Below, in pieces: positions 15,901-22,735 of a DNA stretch of 64,000 nt. The notes below the pieces were generated by a model that worked only from the letters and a program-made list of their open reading frames with translations, made no database searches and was not told the DNA's origin. Source of the stretch: Streptomyces sp. P9-A2 (GTDB lineage: Bacteria > Actinomycetota > Actinomycetes > Streptomycetales > Streptomycetaceae); contig NZ_JAZIFX010000001.1 in assembly GCF_036634175.1 (NCBI RefSeq), positions 4,712,001-4,776,000 on the forward strand, given 5' to 3'. The translations under genes and the position numbers were made by a program. Positions within the stretch are counted from its first letter, which is position 1, and each line of letters opens with the position of its first letter.

Positions 15901-15922
15901 CGGGTCAGCGGCCGCGGGATGA
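12914..15922 (+). CDS. Membrane-anchored LysM protein with C-terminal BTAD (SARP-type) domain
   Basis: This is 1002 residues from ATG 12914. The frame extends upstream, but residues before this point look non-coding and a basic N-terminus (PRRRSPSSSS) leads into the membrane part. Order: three transmembrane helices (about 45-70, 90-112, 135-155), an Ala/Gln-rich linker, a LysM domain (about 220-275; SLWEVAERHLGDGRRYKEI and LIRPGWIMEMPG), a Pro-rich linker, a fourth helix (ALLTAPLLAAGLLGALGHRR), a long alpha/beta region, and a bacterial transcriptional activator domain at about 750-990 (LHEALALLLLHREGVHPRVL, VVSDLDVLRSLYHEA, FHLEKGRAEKAIEALDAAL). BTAD domains occur in AfsR/SARP regulators. Here the domain is tethered to a membrane protein with a peptidoglycan-binding module beside pilus genes. 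No Walker motif is evident. Confidence 0.85.
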   Translation: MPRRRSPSSSSATGDRSGGSAVTPRNRTPQPVRIRRRTFGDFVKAFFAFVALLVLVVGVPAALATVAGWPLPRTFEPMEWLRADVSVQTFQSILVFFVWLAWAQFTACVLVEMKAALSGVGVPGRVPGAGPSQLLARQLVAALLLVGAVAGSFTPGLSQLGQGIEGNQQATAATAQQTPGLFAQQQEQAAGAAAALAEQASHAAAQAEAGGGTAQRDDTKFYRIQPPEGRHHDSLWEVAERHLGDGRRYKEIFALNKDRTQPDGSKLSEASLIRPGWIMEMPGDARGGDLVEMPDDAPEVSPDVQQQIHDYARTGEHAQGGGGGAAQVSVPEQRPAPEQHPAPAADHAGHQQPAPAPAPQHATPAQDTSSSFGLPEALLTAPLLAAGLLGALGHRRRQALWQSAFGAVGGRRGMEPPTPEGDAQDVQDALLVGADPEGVRLLDRSLRGLAASLAAESRALPVVYAAWLSAGDLHLQLAQPAGKPPAPWRLGQDQTFWTLAKDDAGGYEDVDTAAPYPGLVSLGTMDDSRLLLNLESVPGIVSLSGSEADRAAVFASVAAELATNGWSDRMTVTLVGFGEDLTPLAPNRLRHLDDIEALLETMEAETRQRRGALGAAGHDSVLTGRTGPARHTRWAPQLVLLAAEPSAEDAVKLAELAADASRLGIGYLVGTGSGDLPGAAWEMEITGEGKLLAPLLGLELDAQLLPAAQQRAVVELFVAADPDRGPDGPGPVNTPPFLVDISEQGRPAVYARLVGPYEIIGLDTPDGERSALLHEALALLLLHREGVHPRVLSSALWPRGVTDDVREALLDRLRAWLGTDPDGTPRLGTDRTGRLTLAQSVVSDLDVLRSLYHEATQGRGVDSRAVRGRLLTDALVLVRGPLLADRPEGRYRWLTHEIVDAQLPLLVADTGLALSAFHLEKGRAEKAIEALDAALRTAPADERLWNELLRATHALDDPSRLTALAADLIGRGGARGLPPRTEALLDELLPAWRDAVGSAAAG

Positions 15923-15929
15923 GGGACAC

Positions 15930-16859
15930 GTGAGCGGGCTTCCGGCGGCGGTGACCGCCGGTCCGGTGCCGGATGTGGTCGTGATGCTGGTCGCCGTGGT
16001 GTGGGGCGCGGTGACGGGCGCGCTGCTGCCCCGCGCGGTGTACCGGTTCGCCGTCCCGGCGGGGGAGGCGTGGCACACCCGGTGCCCCGAGGGGCATCCA
16101 CTGCGCGGCTGGCTCGGACGGGCCCGGTGCGGACAGTGCGCCCCGCGCGGAGAGGGAGTCCCGCGCGGGAAGTGTGCCCCGCGCGGAGAGGGCGCCGGGA
16201 GTGAAGAAGGCGCCGGAGACGGGGAGGACGTTCCGCGCGGGGACGGAGACGGGGAGGGTGCCCCGCGCGGGGAAGGATACGGGTACGGAGACGGAGGGAA
16301 GGCTGCCGGGACGGCGTACGGCATCGGGCCCGTCGCCCCGGCAGCCGTCACCGCGCTCGTGTGCGCCGCCCTCGCCGCCGCCACCGGGACCCGGCCCGAA
16401 CTGGCCGTCTGGCTGCTGCTCGCGCCCGTCGGAGTGCTGCTGGCGGTCGTCGACTTCCGGGTGCAGCGGCTGCCCGACCCGCTCACCCTCCCCTTCGCCG
16501 CGGCCGCCCTCACTCTGCTCGGCGTCGTCGCACTCGTCCCCGAGCACGCGGGCACCTGGACGACCGCCCTGCTGGGCGCCCTGGCGCTCGGCGCCGGCTA
16601 CTTCGCCCTGTTCCTCATCAACCCGGCGGGCATGGGCTTCGGCGACGTGAAGCTCGCCCTCGGCGCGGGGGCCGTCCTCGGCTGGTACGGCTGGCCGACG
16701 GTGATGCTCGGTACCTTCGCCGGGTTCCTGTTCGGGGCGCTGTACGGGGGTGCCCTCGTCGTCGCGCGGCGGGCGGGACGCGGGACGGCCATCCCGTTCG
16801 GGCCGTTCCTGATCGCCGGGGCGTTCGCCGGGTTGCTGATCGGCGCGTACACGGCGTGA
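15930..16859 (+). CDS. Prepilin peptidase (A24 family)
   Basis: This is 309 residues from GTG 15930, with GAGGGACAC as ribosome site 7 bases after the preceding stop. It is an integral membrane aspartic protease that removes the leader of Flp/TadE pilins, such as those encoded at 266-1952. The two catalytic aspartates are in AVVDFRVQRLPDPLT and MGFGDVKLALG (the GxGD motif), and six or seven hydrophobic helices surround them. The N-terminal cytoplasmic loop holds the remains of a zinc-type region (RCPEGHPLRGW, RCGQC). This is followed by an unusual low-complexity insert (about residues 70-125) built from repeats of PRGEG/PRGDG, encoded by CCGCGCGGAGAGG-like units. The insert separates the loop from helix 2. 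Confidence 0.92.
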   Translation: MSGLPAAVTAGPVPDVVVMLVAVVWGAVTGALLPRAVYRFAVPAGEAWHTRCPEGHPLRGWLGRARCGQCAPRGEGVPRGKCAPRGEGAGSEEGAGDGEDVPRGDGDGEGAPRGEGYGYGDGGKAAGTAYGIGPVAPAAVTALVCAALAAATGTRPELAVWLLLAPVGVLLAVVDFRVQRLPDPLTLPFAAAALTLLGVVALVPEHAGTWTTALLGALALGAGYFALFLINPAGMGFGDVKLALGAGAVLGWYGWPTVMLGTFAGFLFGALYGGALVVARRAGRGTAIPFGPFLIAGAFAGLLIGAYTA

Positions 16860-16896
16860 CGCGTCCGGCGTCACCGACCGGGTGCGTACTCGGGCC

Positions 16897-16992
16897 GACG
16901 GGTGCCGGCCTGACGGGTGCCGGGGCCGGTGGGTGGCCGGGCCTGACGGGTGCAGGCCCGACGGGTGCCGGGCCCGATGCGTGCCGGACCGC
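16897..16992. repeat. Two tandem 48-bp repeats, each with an internal 15-bp duplication
   Basis: GACGGGTGC occurs at 16897, 16912, 16945 and 16960, so a pair spaced by 15 bases is repeated after 48 bases. The repeats lie in the 315-base gap between the prepilin peptidase and mqnC. Nothing else is visible in that gap apart from the mqnC ribosome site region near 17161. Confidence 0.75.
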
Positions 16993-17174
16993 CGCGTGAC
17001 GCGCACCCGGCAGTGGTGTGACGCACTCCGGCCACCATCGGCGCGTACACGATGTGACGGTCGGGCAGGTGCGACGGGGTTGCCCATCGGCCTGACGTCG
17101 GGCACCCGGGGCCGCTGGCGTAGGCTGGTCCAGCCCGTCCACAACCCTTGCGAACCCGACGAAAGGGACGCCCG

Positions 17175-18374
17175 GTGACCGAGAAGGCCGACCTTCAGCC
17201 CATCCTCGACCGTGCTGCCGCCGGTGGGCGGATCACCCCCGAAGAGGCGCTCGACCTCTACCGTGACGCCCCGCTGCACGCGCTGGGCGCCGCCGCCGAC
17301 GCCGTACGCCGCCGCCGGTACGCCGGGACCGAGCACATCGCGACGTACATCATCGAGCGCAACATCAACTACACGAACGTCTGCGTCACGGCGTGCCGCT
17401 TCTGCGCCTTCTACGCCGCGCCGAAGGACACCGCCAAGGGCTGGACCCGCGACCTCGACGACATCCTGCGCCGCTGCGCGGAGACGGTCGAGCTCGGCGG
17501 TACGCAGATCATGTTCCAGGGCGGCCACCACCCGGACTACGGCGTCGAGTACTACGAGAAGCACTTCTCCGCCATCAAGAAGGAGTTCCCGCAACTCGTC
17601 ATCCACAGCCTGGGGGCGAGCGAGGTCGAGCACATGGCCCGGATCTCGAAGGTGCCGGTCGAGGAGGCCATCACCCGGATCCACGCGGCCGGGCTCGACT
17701 CCTTCGCCGGGGCCGGGGCCGAGCTGCTGCCCGAGCGCCCGCGCAAGGCCATCGCGCCGCTGAAGGAGTCCGGCGAGCGCTGGCTGGAGATCATGGAGAT
17801 CGCGCACGGGCTGGGCGTCGAGTCGACGTCCACCATGCTCATGGGCACCGGCGAGACCAACGCCGAGCGCATCGAGCACCTGCGCATGATCCGGGACGTG
17901 CAGGACCGCACCGGCGGCTTCCGCGCCTTCATCCCGTACACCTACCAGCCCGAGAACAACCACCTGAAGGGCCGCACCCAGGCCACGATCTTCGAGTACC
18001 TGCGGATGATCGCCATCGCCCGGCTGTTCTTCGACAACGTCGCCCACATCCAGGGCTCCTGGCTCACCACCGGCAAGGAGATCGGCCAGCTCTCCATGCA
18101 CTACGGCGCGGACGACCTCGGCTCGATCATGCTGGAGGAGAACGTGGTCTCCTCCGCCGGAGCCAAGCACCGCTCCAACCGCCTGGAGATCATCGACCTC
18201 ATCCGCAAGGCGGGACGCGTCCCCGCCCAGCGCTCCACGACGTACGAACACCTCGTCGTGCACGACGACCCGGCGAACGACCCCGTCGACGACCGGGTGG
18301 CCTCCCACATCTCCTCCACGGCGATCGAGGGCGGCACGGCCCACCCTGAGCTGAAGCTGCTCGCCTCCAACTGA
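17175..18374 (+). CDS. mqnC: Cyclic dehypoxanthinyl futalosine synthase (menaquinone, futalosine pathway)
   Basis: This is 399 residues from GTG 17175 (GAAAGGGACG upstream). It is a radical-SAM enzyme that cyclises dehypoxanthinyl futalosine in the futalosine route to menaquinone, the only route in Streptomyces. The cluster-binding motif is CVTACRFCAF (C-x3-C-x2-C), followed by GGTQIMFQGGHHPDYG and GAGAELLPERPRK, both characteristic of MqnC. YTYQPENNHLKG and MHYGADDLGSIMLEENVVSS lie in the C-terminal half. It shares a strand with the amidohydrolase-like gene 14 bases downstream and with menG, so the three may form one menaquinone transcript. Confidence 0.95.
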   Translation: MTEKADLQPILDRAAAGGRITPEEALDLYRDAPLHALGAAADAVRRRRYAGTEHIATYIIERNINYTNVCVTACRFCAFYAAPKDTAKGWTRDLDDILRRCAETVELGGTQIMFQGGHHPDYGVEYYEKHFSAIKKEFPQLVIHSLGASEVEHMARISKVPVEEAITRIHAAGLDSFAGAGAELLPERPRKAIAPLKESGERWLEIMEIAHGLGVESTSTMLMGTGETNAERIEHLRMIRDVQDRTGGFRAFIPYTYQPENNHLKGRTQATIFEYLRMIAIARLFFDNVAHIQGSWLTTGKEIGQLSMHYGADDLGSIMLEENVVSSAGAKHRSNRLEIIDLIRKAGRVPAQRSTTYEHLVVHDDPANDPVDDRVASHISSTAIEGGTAHPELKLLASN

Positions 18375-18388
18375 CGGCCGGTATCGCC

Positions 18389-19039
18389 GTGCTGACGATT
18401 CATGCCGCGGACCTCGTGCTCGCCGGGGACGGGCGGCCGCCCCTGCCCGGCGGCGCGGTTCTCGTCGACGGCCGGGAACTCGCCGCCGTCGGCCCGTACG
18501 AAGTACTGGCGGACGCCCACCCGGATGCGCGGATCCGGCGCTGGCCGGGGGTGCTCACGCCGGGACTGCTCAACCCGTACGGTCCCGAACTGCTGGAGCA
18601 GGCCTACCACCCCGACCCCCGCGAGGCGGACGAGTTGGGCAGTGAACCGCTCACCGGCGAAGCGCTCGCGGGGCTCGCCATGACCGAGGTCCGCCGGGGC
18701 GCCGGCGCGCGGCGCGGTGTGCAGCGTCTGCTGGCGCACGGCGTCGTCGCCGTGGCGGGGGACCTGTGGAGGCCCGCCGTCGTGGGCGCCGTGCACCGGG
18801 TGGGACTGAGCGTGGAACAGCGCTTCGAGCGTCCCGCCGGCCCGGTGACCCTCGACCCGCTCGCGGGGCGGAGCCTCGCGGAGGCGATCCTGCTGCCCCT
18901 CCCACCGGACGGCGTGGGTGGCGTGGACGCGACGTTCGCCGTCTTCGACGTTCCCGACGAGGCCGCGCTGGGCGAACGGGGAGCCGTCACGTGCGTGGCG
19001 ACGGTCCTGACGGGACGACTGGTGTACCGACGCCGGTAG
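18389..19039 (+). CDS. Imidazolonepropionase-like protein without amidohydrolase catalytic residues
   Basis: This is 216 residues, start GTG 18389, 14 bases after mqnC. The N-terminal part matches the composite beta-sandwich and start of the barrel in amidohydrolases ([48 protein letters not shown]). Where active enzymes have PGxxDxHxH, this protein has [11 protein letters not shown], so the metal-binding histidines are gone. The protein is also half the usual length. In Streptomyces such proteins accompany mqnC, which suggests a structural or accessory role in futalosine-pathway chemistry; related true deaminases act on aminodeoxyfutalosine. No activity can be assigned. Confidence 0.65.
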   Translation: MLTIHAADLVLAGDGRPPLPGGAVLVDGRELAAVGPYEVLADAHPDARIRRWPGVLTPGLLNPYGPELLEQAYHPDPREADELGSEPLTGEALAGLAMTEVRRGAGARRGVQRLLAHGVVAVAGDLWRPAVVGAVHRVGLSVEQRFERPAGPVTLDPLAGRSLAEAILLPLPPDGVGGVDATFAVFDVPDEAALGERGAVTCVATVLTGRLVYRRR

Positions 19040-19121
19040 CCCGGCTTGCCGCCTGCCGCCTGCCGCCTGGCGTGCCGGGGGCTCCGGGGGCGTGGCGGGC
19101 CCGTGCTGCCACAATGGGCCC

Positions 19122-19817
19122 GTGACCCGCGCATCCCTGAACAAGCAGCCGCACGAAGTCGCCTCGATGTTCGACCACGTCGCGGAACGGTACGACCTGA
19201 CCAACGACGTGCTGTCGCTCGGGCAGGACCGGATCTGGCGCAAGGAGGTGGCGAAGGCGGTCGGCGCACGCCCCGCGGAGAAGGTCCTGGACCTGGCGGC
19301 CGGTACGGCGACGTCCTCGCTGCCCTTCGCGCAGGCCGGTGCCTACGTCGTCCCCTGTGACTTCTCCCTCGGCATGCTCCGGGTCGGCAAGCAGCGCCGG
19401 AACTGGCTGCCCTGCACCGCCGGCGACGCGACCCGGCTGCCCTTCAAGGACGACGTCTTCGACGCCGTCACCATCTCCTTCGGGCTGCGCAACGTCCAGG
19501 ACACGGACGCCGCGCTGCGCGAGATGCACCGGGTGACCCGGCCCGGCGGGCGCATTCTCATCTGCGAGTTCTCGCAGCCCACCTGGACGCCGTTCCGCAC
19601 CGTGTACACCGAGTACCTGATGCGCGCGCTGCCGCCGGTGGCCCGCGCGGTGTCGTCCAACCCCGACGCGTACGTCTACCTCGCCGAGTCCATCCGTGAC
19701 TGGCCCGACCAGCCCGCCCTGGCCGGGCGGCTCCAGGACGCCGGCTGGACGAAGGTGGCCTGGCGCAACCTCACGGGCGGTGTGGTCGCGTTGCACCGGG
19801 GCTTCAAGGCGAGCTGA
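19122..19817 (+). CDS. menG: Demethylmenaquinone methyltransferase
   Basis: This is 231 residues from GTG 19122 ([18 protein letters not shown]), the start that fits the family N-terminus; an upstream in-frame start at 19092 would add ten unlikely residues. It is a UbiE/MenG class I methyltransferase that methylates demethylmenaquinone with S-adenosylmethionine, the last step of the pathway. Motifs: [17 protein letters not shown] (family signature 1), [15 protein letters not shown] (SAM-binding motif I), [20 protein letters not shown] (family signature 2) and [12 protein letters not shown] at the end. It lies between mqnC and a geranylgeranyl-reductase-family gene, in keeping with a menaquinone cluster next to the nuo operon. 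Confidence 0.95.
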   Translation: MTRASLNKQPHEVASMFDHVAERYDLTNDVLSLGQDRIWRKEVAKAVGARPAEKVLDLAAGTATSSLPFAQAGAYVVPCDFSLGMLRVGKQRRNWLPCTAGDATRLPFKDDVFDAVTISFGLRNVQDTDAALREMHRVTRPGGRILICEFSQPTWTPFRTVYTEYLMRALPPVARAVSSNPDAYVYLAESIRDWPDQPALAGRLQDAGWTKVAWRNLTGGVVALHRGFKAS

Positions 19818-19820
19818 GGC

Positions 19821-19943
19821 GGGGCGAGGCGGGGCGAGGCGGGGCGAGGCGGGGCGAGGCCGGGGAAGGCAGGGCCGAGGTCGGTCGGGAAGGTAGCCCT
19901 GACCGGTCAGGGCGAGCCGGGGAAGGCGCTGACCGGTCAGGGC
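19821..19943. repeat. 10-bp tandem array and two CTGACCGGTCAG palindromes
   Basis: GGGGCGAGGC is repeated four times head to tail at 19821-19860, directly after menG. It is followed by an 18-bp perfect palindrome centred on ACCGGT at 19896-19913 and a second copy of its 12-bp core at 19929-19940. The palindromes lie between the convergent menG and PASTA genes and could act as a bidirectional terminator. Confidence 0.7.
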
Positions 19944-20299
19944 GGGCCGAGGAGCGCCGTCGCCGTGCGGGGTGCGGCCGGGCAAGGCGCACCCGGTTCG
20001 TCCAGCTCCCGCCGGAAGCCGCCGCCGGGAGGTGCCGGTCCGCGCGGCTCACGCACTCCTCCTCCGCCGTCCCCCTCCCCGAGGTCGAACCACACGTGCA
20101 CCGCGGAGTCCCGCGGCACCTCGGCGTCGGGCTGCGGATACTGGCGTACGACGTATTCGACGACGGTCAGGTGGAAGTCCGGCCGGTCGGGCGCCTCGAG
20201 GGACAGGCCACGCGCACGGGCCGACTCGCGCGCGTCCATGGCCATCAGTCCGACCAGTCGAGGAACGCGTACCTCGGGTGTTCTGGGTTGTATACGCAC
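19937..20299 (-). CDS. PASTA-domain protein
   Basis: This is about 120 residues from GTG 20299 (MRIQPRTPEVRVP); a longer reading from 20335 is possible. One PASTA unit is visible: VRVPRLVGLMAMDARESARA, then LEAPDRPDFHLTVVEYVVRQ, then YPQPDAEVPRDSAVHVWFDLG. This is the pattern of a Val-Pro-x-Val/Leu-x-Gly start, a helix, and 'Q-x-P-x-x-G/A' before the last strand. PASTA modules bind peptidoglycan fragments in kinases and PBPs, but this protein lacks a signal peptide and membrane segment, so the location is probably cytosolic and the ligand is unknown. The tail is Gly/Pro-rich and disordered. It converges with menG. Confidence 0.75.
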   Translation of the reverse strand: MRIQPRTPEVRVPRLVGLMAMDARESARARGLSLEAPDRPDFHLTVVEYVVRQYPQPDAEVPRDSAVHVWFDLGEGDGGGGVREPRGPAPPGGGFRRELDEPGAPCPAAPRTATALLGPP

Positions 20300-20422
20300 G
20301 GATGTCACCCCCAGCGGTACCGGCAGCGTAGGCACGGCCGCGCACCGGAAGGAAGCATTCCGTGGCTTACTGTGACAATCGGCTACAATGGGTGACTGAA
20401 GTGGGAGTTTCTGATTCCGCTT

Positions 20423-20929
20423 TCAGAAGGCCAGCCGGTAGCAGTGAGCCTCCCGGCGCGAGGCCGGGATCGGGAACGTCTCGGCGAGGCGCATTCCGAG
20501 CCGCCGGGCGACCGCCGTCGAGCGGGTGTTGCGGGGGTCGACCATCGCGACCACGTCCCGCACGCCGGCGGCGCGCACCCGTTCCAGCGTCTGGTGCGCC
20601 GCGGCGGTGGCGTACCCCTTGCCCCAGTGCTCCCGGCCCAGGCGCCAGCCGATCTCGATCTCGCCCGTCGGGCCCCAGTCCCGCTCCCAGGGCTGGGCGC
20701 CCGTGAAGCCGACGACGCGGTCCGCCCCGTCGACCATGGTCCACAGGCAGAAGCCGAGTTCGGCGTCGTGCCGCCGCTGACGGGCGGTGAGCTCCTCGTA
20801 GACCGACAACTCCGCGGCCCTGCCGCCGTGGAACTCCATGACGTCAGGGTCGGCGAAGAGCCGGTGCCAGGTGAAGGCGTCCTCATGACTGGGTACGCGA
20901 AGCCGTACAGCGGGCAGAGCTCGGTGCAT
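20423..20929 (-). CDS. GNAT family N-acetyltransferase (RimJ/RimL type)
   Basis: This is 168 residues. It has the GNAT fold markers: LRVPSHEDAFTWHRLFADPD at the start, WTMVDGADRVVGFTGAQPW (strands 2-4), GEIEIGWRLGREHWGKGYAT (motif A with the acetyl-CoA pyrophosphate loop, here R-E-H-W-G-K-G-Y) and MVDPRNTRSTAVARRLGMRL (motif B). The Gly-Lys-Gly-Tyr loop and IGWRL strand match the RimJ-like subgroup, which acetylates N-terminal amines of ribosomal proteins or small molecules. The substrate cannot be told from sequence. It is a single gene, divergent from the reductase at 21028. Confidence 0.85.
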   Translation of the reverse strand: MHRALPAVRLRVPSHEDAFTWHRLFADPDVMEFHGGRAAELSVYEELTARQRRHDAELGFCLWTMVDGADRVVGFTGAQPWERDWGPTGEIEIGWRLGREHWGKGYATAAAHQTLERVRAAGVRDVVAMVDPRNTRSTAVARRLGMRLAETFPIPASRREAHCYRLAF

Positions 20930-21027
20930 TGAGGCAGCCCTTCAGCCGGGTGATCAATTGTCCTGCATAGACTGCCCGTGTCCAGTGCCGGTCGGCACGC
21001 AGATTTCGAACTGGGGGAGATCCCGCC

Positions 21028-22311
21028 GTGACCGAGCCCCTCTCCGAAAACACCGCCGATGTGATCGTCGTGGGCGCGGGCCCCGCCGGTTCCGCCACCG
21101 CGTACCACCTGGCCAGGTCCGGTCTCGACGTGCTCCTGCTGGAGAAGACCGCCTTCCCGCGGGAGAAGGTCTGCGGCGACGGCCTCACCCCGCGCGCCAC
21201 CAAGCAGCTCGTGTCGATGGGCATCGACATCTCCGAGGAGGCGGGCTGGCTGCGCAACAAGGGCCTGCGCATCATCGGCGGCGGGGTCCGCCTCCAGCTC
21301 GACTGGCCGGAACTCGCCTCCTTCCCCGACTACGGCCTGGTCCGCAAGCGGGACGACTTCGACGAACAGCTCGCCCGGCAGGCCCAGAAGGCCGGCGCGC
21401 GCCTGTACGAGCGCTGCAACGTGGGCGCGCCGATCATCGACGACCGCACCGGCCGCATCACCGGTGTGAAGGCCAAGCTCGGCGAGGAGAAGCGGGAAGT
21501 CACCTTCCACGCCCCGCTGGTGGTGGCCGCCGACGGCAACTCCACGCGGCTGTCCCTGGCCATGGGCCTGCACCGCCGCGAGGACCGCCCGATGGGCGTC
21601 GCGGTCCGTACGTACTTCACCTCGCCGCGCCACGACGACGACTACCTGGAGTCCTGGCTGGAGCTGTGGGACCGGCGCGGCGCGCAGGACCGGCTGCTGC
21701 CCGGCTACGGCTGGATCTTCGGCATGGGCGACGGGACGAGCAACGTCGGCCTCGGCGTGCTCAACACCTCGGCCTCCTTCAAGGAACTGGACTGGCGCGA
21801 GATCCTGAAGGCCTGGTGCGCGTCGCTGCCCGAGGACTGGGGCTACACCCCGGACAACATGACCGGCCCGATCCGCGGCGCCGCACTCCCGATGGCCTTC
21901 AACCGCCAGCCGCACTACACGCGCGGACTGCTGCTCGTGGGTGACGCGGGCGGCCTGGTGAACCCGTTCAACGGCGAGGGCATCGCCTACGCCATGGAAT
22001 CCGGGCAGATCGCCGCCGAGGTCATCGTCCAGGCACACGCGCGGGCGACGCCGGCCCAGCGGGAGATCGCCCTCCAGCGTTACCCGCGGGTCCTGAAGGA
22101 CACCTACGGCGGCTACTACACGCTCGGCCGCGCGTTCGTGAAGCTCATCGGCAACCCGAAGATCATGCAGATCGCCGCCCAGCGCGGGCTGACGCACCCG
22201 ATGCTGATGAAGTTCACCCTGAAGATGCTCGCCAACCTGACGGACCCCACGGGCGGCGACGCGATGGACCGCATCATCAACGGCCTGAGCAAGGTGGCGC
22301 CGAAGGCGTGA
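21028..22311 (+). CDS. Geranylgeranyl-reductase-family FAD enzyme, probable menaquinone side-chain reductase
   Basis: This is 427 residues; GTG start with GGGGGAGATCCC upstream. Residues 9-38 are a dinucleotide-binding motif (DVIVVGAGPAGSATAYHLA) ending in LLLEKT; KVCGDGLTPRA is the family's conserved Cys-Gly-Asp-Gly; LLLVGDAGGLVNPFNGEGIA is the second FAD motif. The family includes GGPP reductases of chlorophyll and archaeal lipid synthesis and MenJ of mycobacteria, which saturates one isoprene of menaquinone-9. Streptomyces menaquinones are partly hydrogenated, and the gene lies between menG and the nuo operon, so menaquinone reduction is the best guess. Older annotations call homologues 'drug oxidoreductase'. 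Confidence 0.85.
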   Translation: MTEPLSENTADVIVVGAGPAGSATAYHLARSGLDVLLLEKTAFPREKVCGDGLTPRATKQLVSMGIDISEEAGWLRNKGLRIIGGGVRLQLDWPELASFPDYGLVRKRDDFDEQLARQAQKAGARLYERCNVGAPIIDDRTGRITGVKAKLGEEKREVTFHAPLVVAADGNSTRLSLAMGLHRREDRPMGVAVRTYFTSPRHDDDYLESWLELWDRRGAQDRLLPGYGWIFGMGDGTSNVGLGVLNTSASFKELDWREILKAWCASLPEDWGYTPDNMTGPIRGAALPMAFNRQPHYTRGLLLVGDAGGLVNPFNGEGIAYAMESGQIAAEVIVQAHARATPAQREIALQRYPRVLKDTYGGYYTLGRAFVKLIGNPKIMQIAAQRGLTHPMLMKFTLKMLANLTDPTGGDAMDRIINGLSKVAPKA

Positions 22312-22315
22312 CGCG

Positions 22316-22365
22316 TCCCGCGGCACGGCTCCCGTGTACACGTGATGCGTGCCGCGGGAGCCGTG
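22316..22365 (+). terminator. Overlapping alternative hairpins after the reductase gene
   Basis: Two perfect 11-bp stems interleave: TCCCGCGGCAC (22316-22326) pairs with 22349-22359, and CACGGCTCCCG (22324-22334) pairs with 22355-22365. The arms overlap, so the stems exclude one another in full or form a pseudoknot. The position, 4 bases after the stop, suggests a terminator. Confidence 0.7.
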
Positions 22366-22680
22366 AGGGGCGCTGTGGGCGGCCGGGGCCGGACGGACGG
22401 GCTCACGGCCGCCGACGCGTGTCGGGGGCGCTGTGGGGGCCTGCCACGCGGTTGTGTGCGGCCCGGTCGGCGGATACCGACCCGTCAGTCCTCGCGAGAC
22501 GGCCGACAATTCGGGCATGCGGGTGATCTCGGCCCACTGGGGCGAGGGGGAAACGCGCAAGCGGACGGCGTGCGAGGGGCGCGGGCGAGGGGGACGCGTG
22601 GGCAGGGGTGCGTGAACGCATACGAGGAGAGCCGCTGCCCCCGAGCGGCAGCGGCCTCTCGGCCCATGTGGACCCGGCCC
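22366..22680. other. Gene-free gap between convergent genes
   Basis: No gene is supported here. A second hairpin lies at 22631-22655 (GCCGCTGCC, loop CCCGAGC, GGCAGCGGC), which may terminate transcription from either side. The rest is G-rich low-complexity sequence. Confidence 0.55.
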
Positions 22681-22712
22681 GGCGACCCGGACCACCGTGG
22701 GTCCGGGTCGCC
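22681..22712 (-). terminator. Terminator hairpin of the NlpC/P60 gene
   Basis: GGCGACCCGGA (22681-22691) pairs perfectly with TCCGGGTCGCC (22702-22712) around a 10-base loop, 24 bases beyond the stop of the minus-strand NlpC/P60 gene. Confidence 0.8.
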
Positions 22713-22735
22713 GTCCGGGTTCGTGCAGGCGTCGC

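Noticed and set aside
15816..18344. An 842-codon minus-strand open frame covering the prepilin peptidase and mqnC
   Set aside because: It runs antisense through two well-supported genes and the repeats between them, with low-complexity composition.
20340..20420. A tRNA or small RNA near the AT-rich patch containing TACAAT
   Set aside because: No cloverleaf could be drawn and no -35 at a proper distance was seen. It may be the promoter region of a neighbour.
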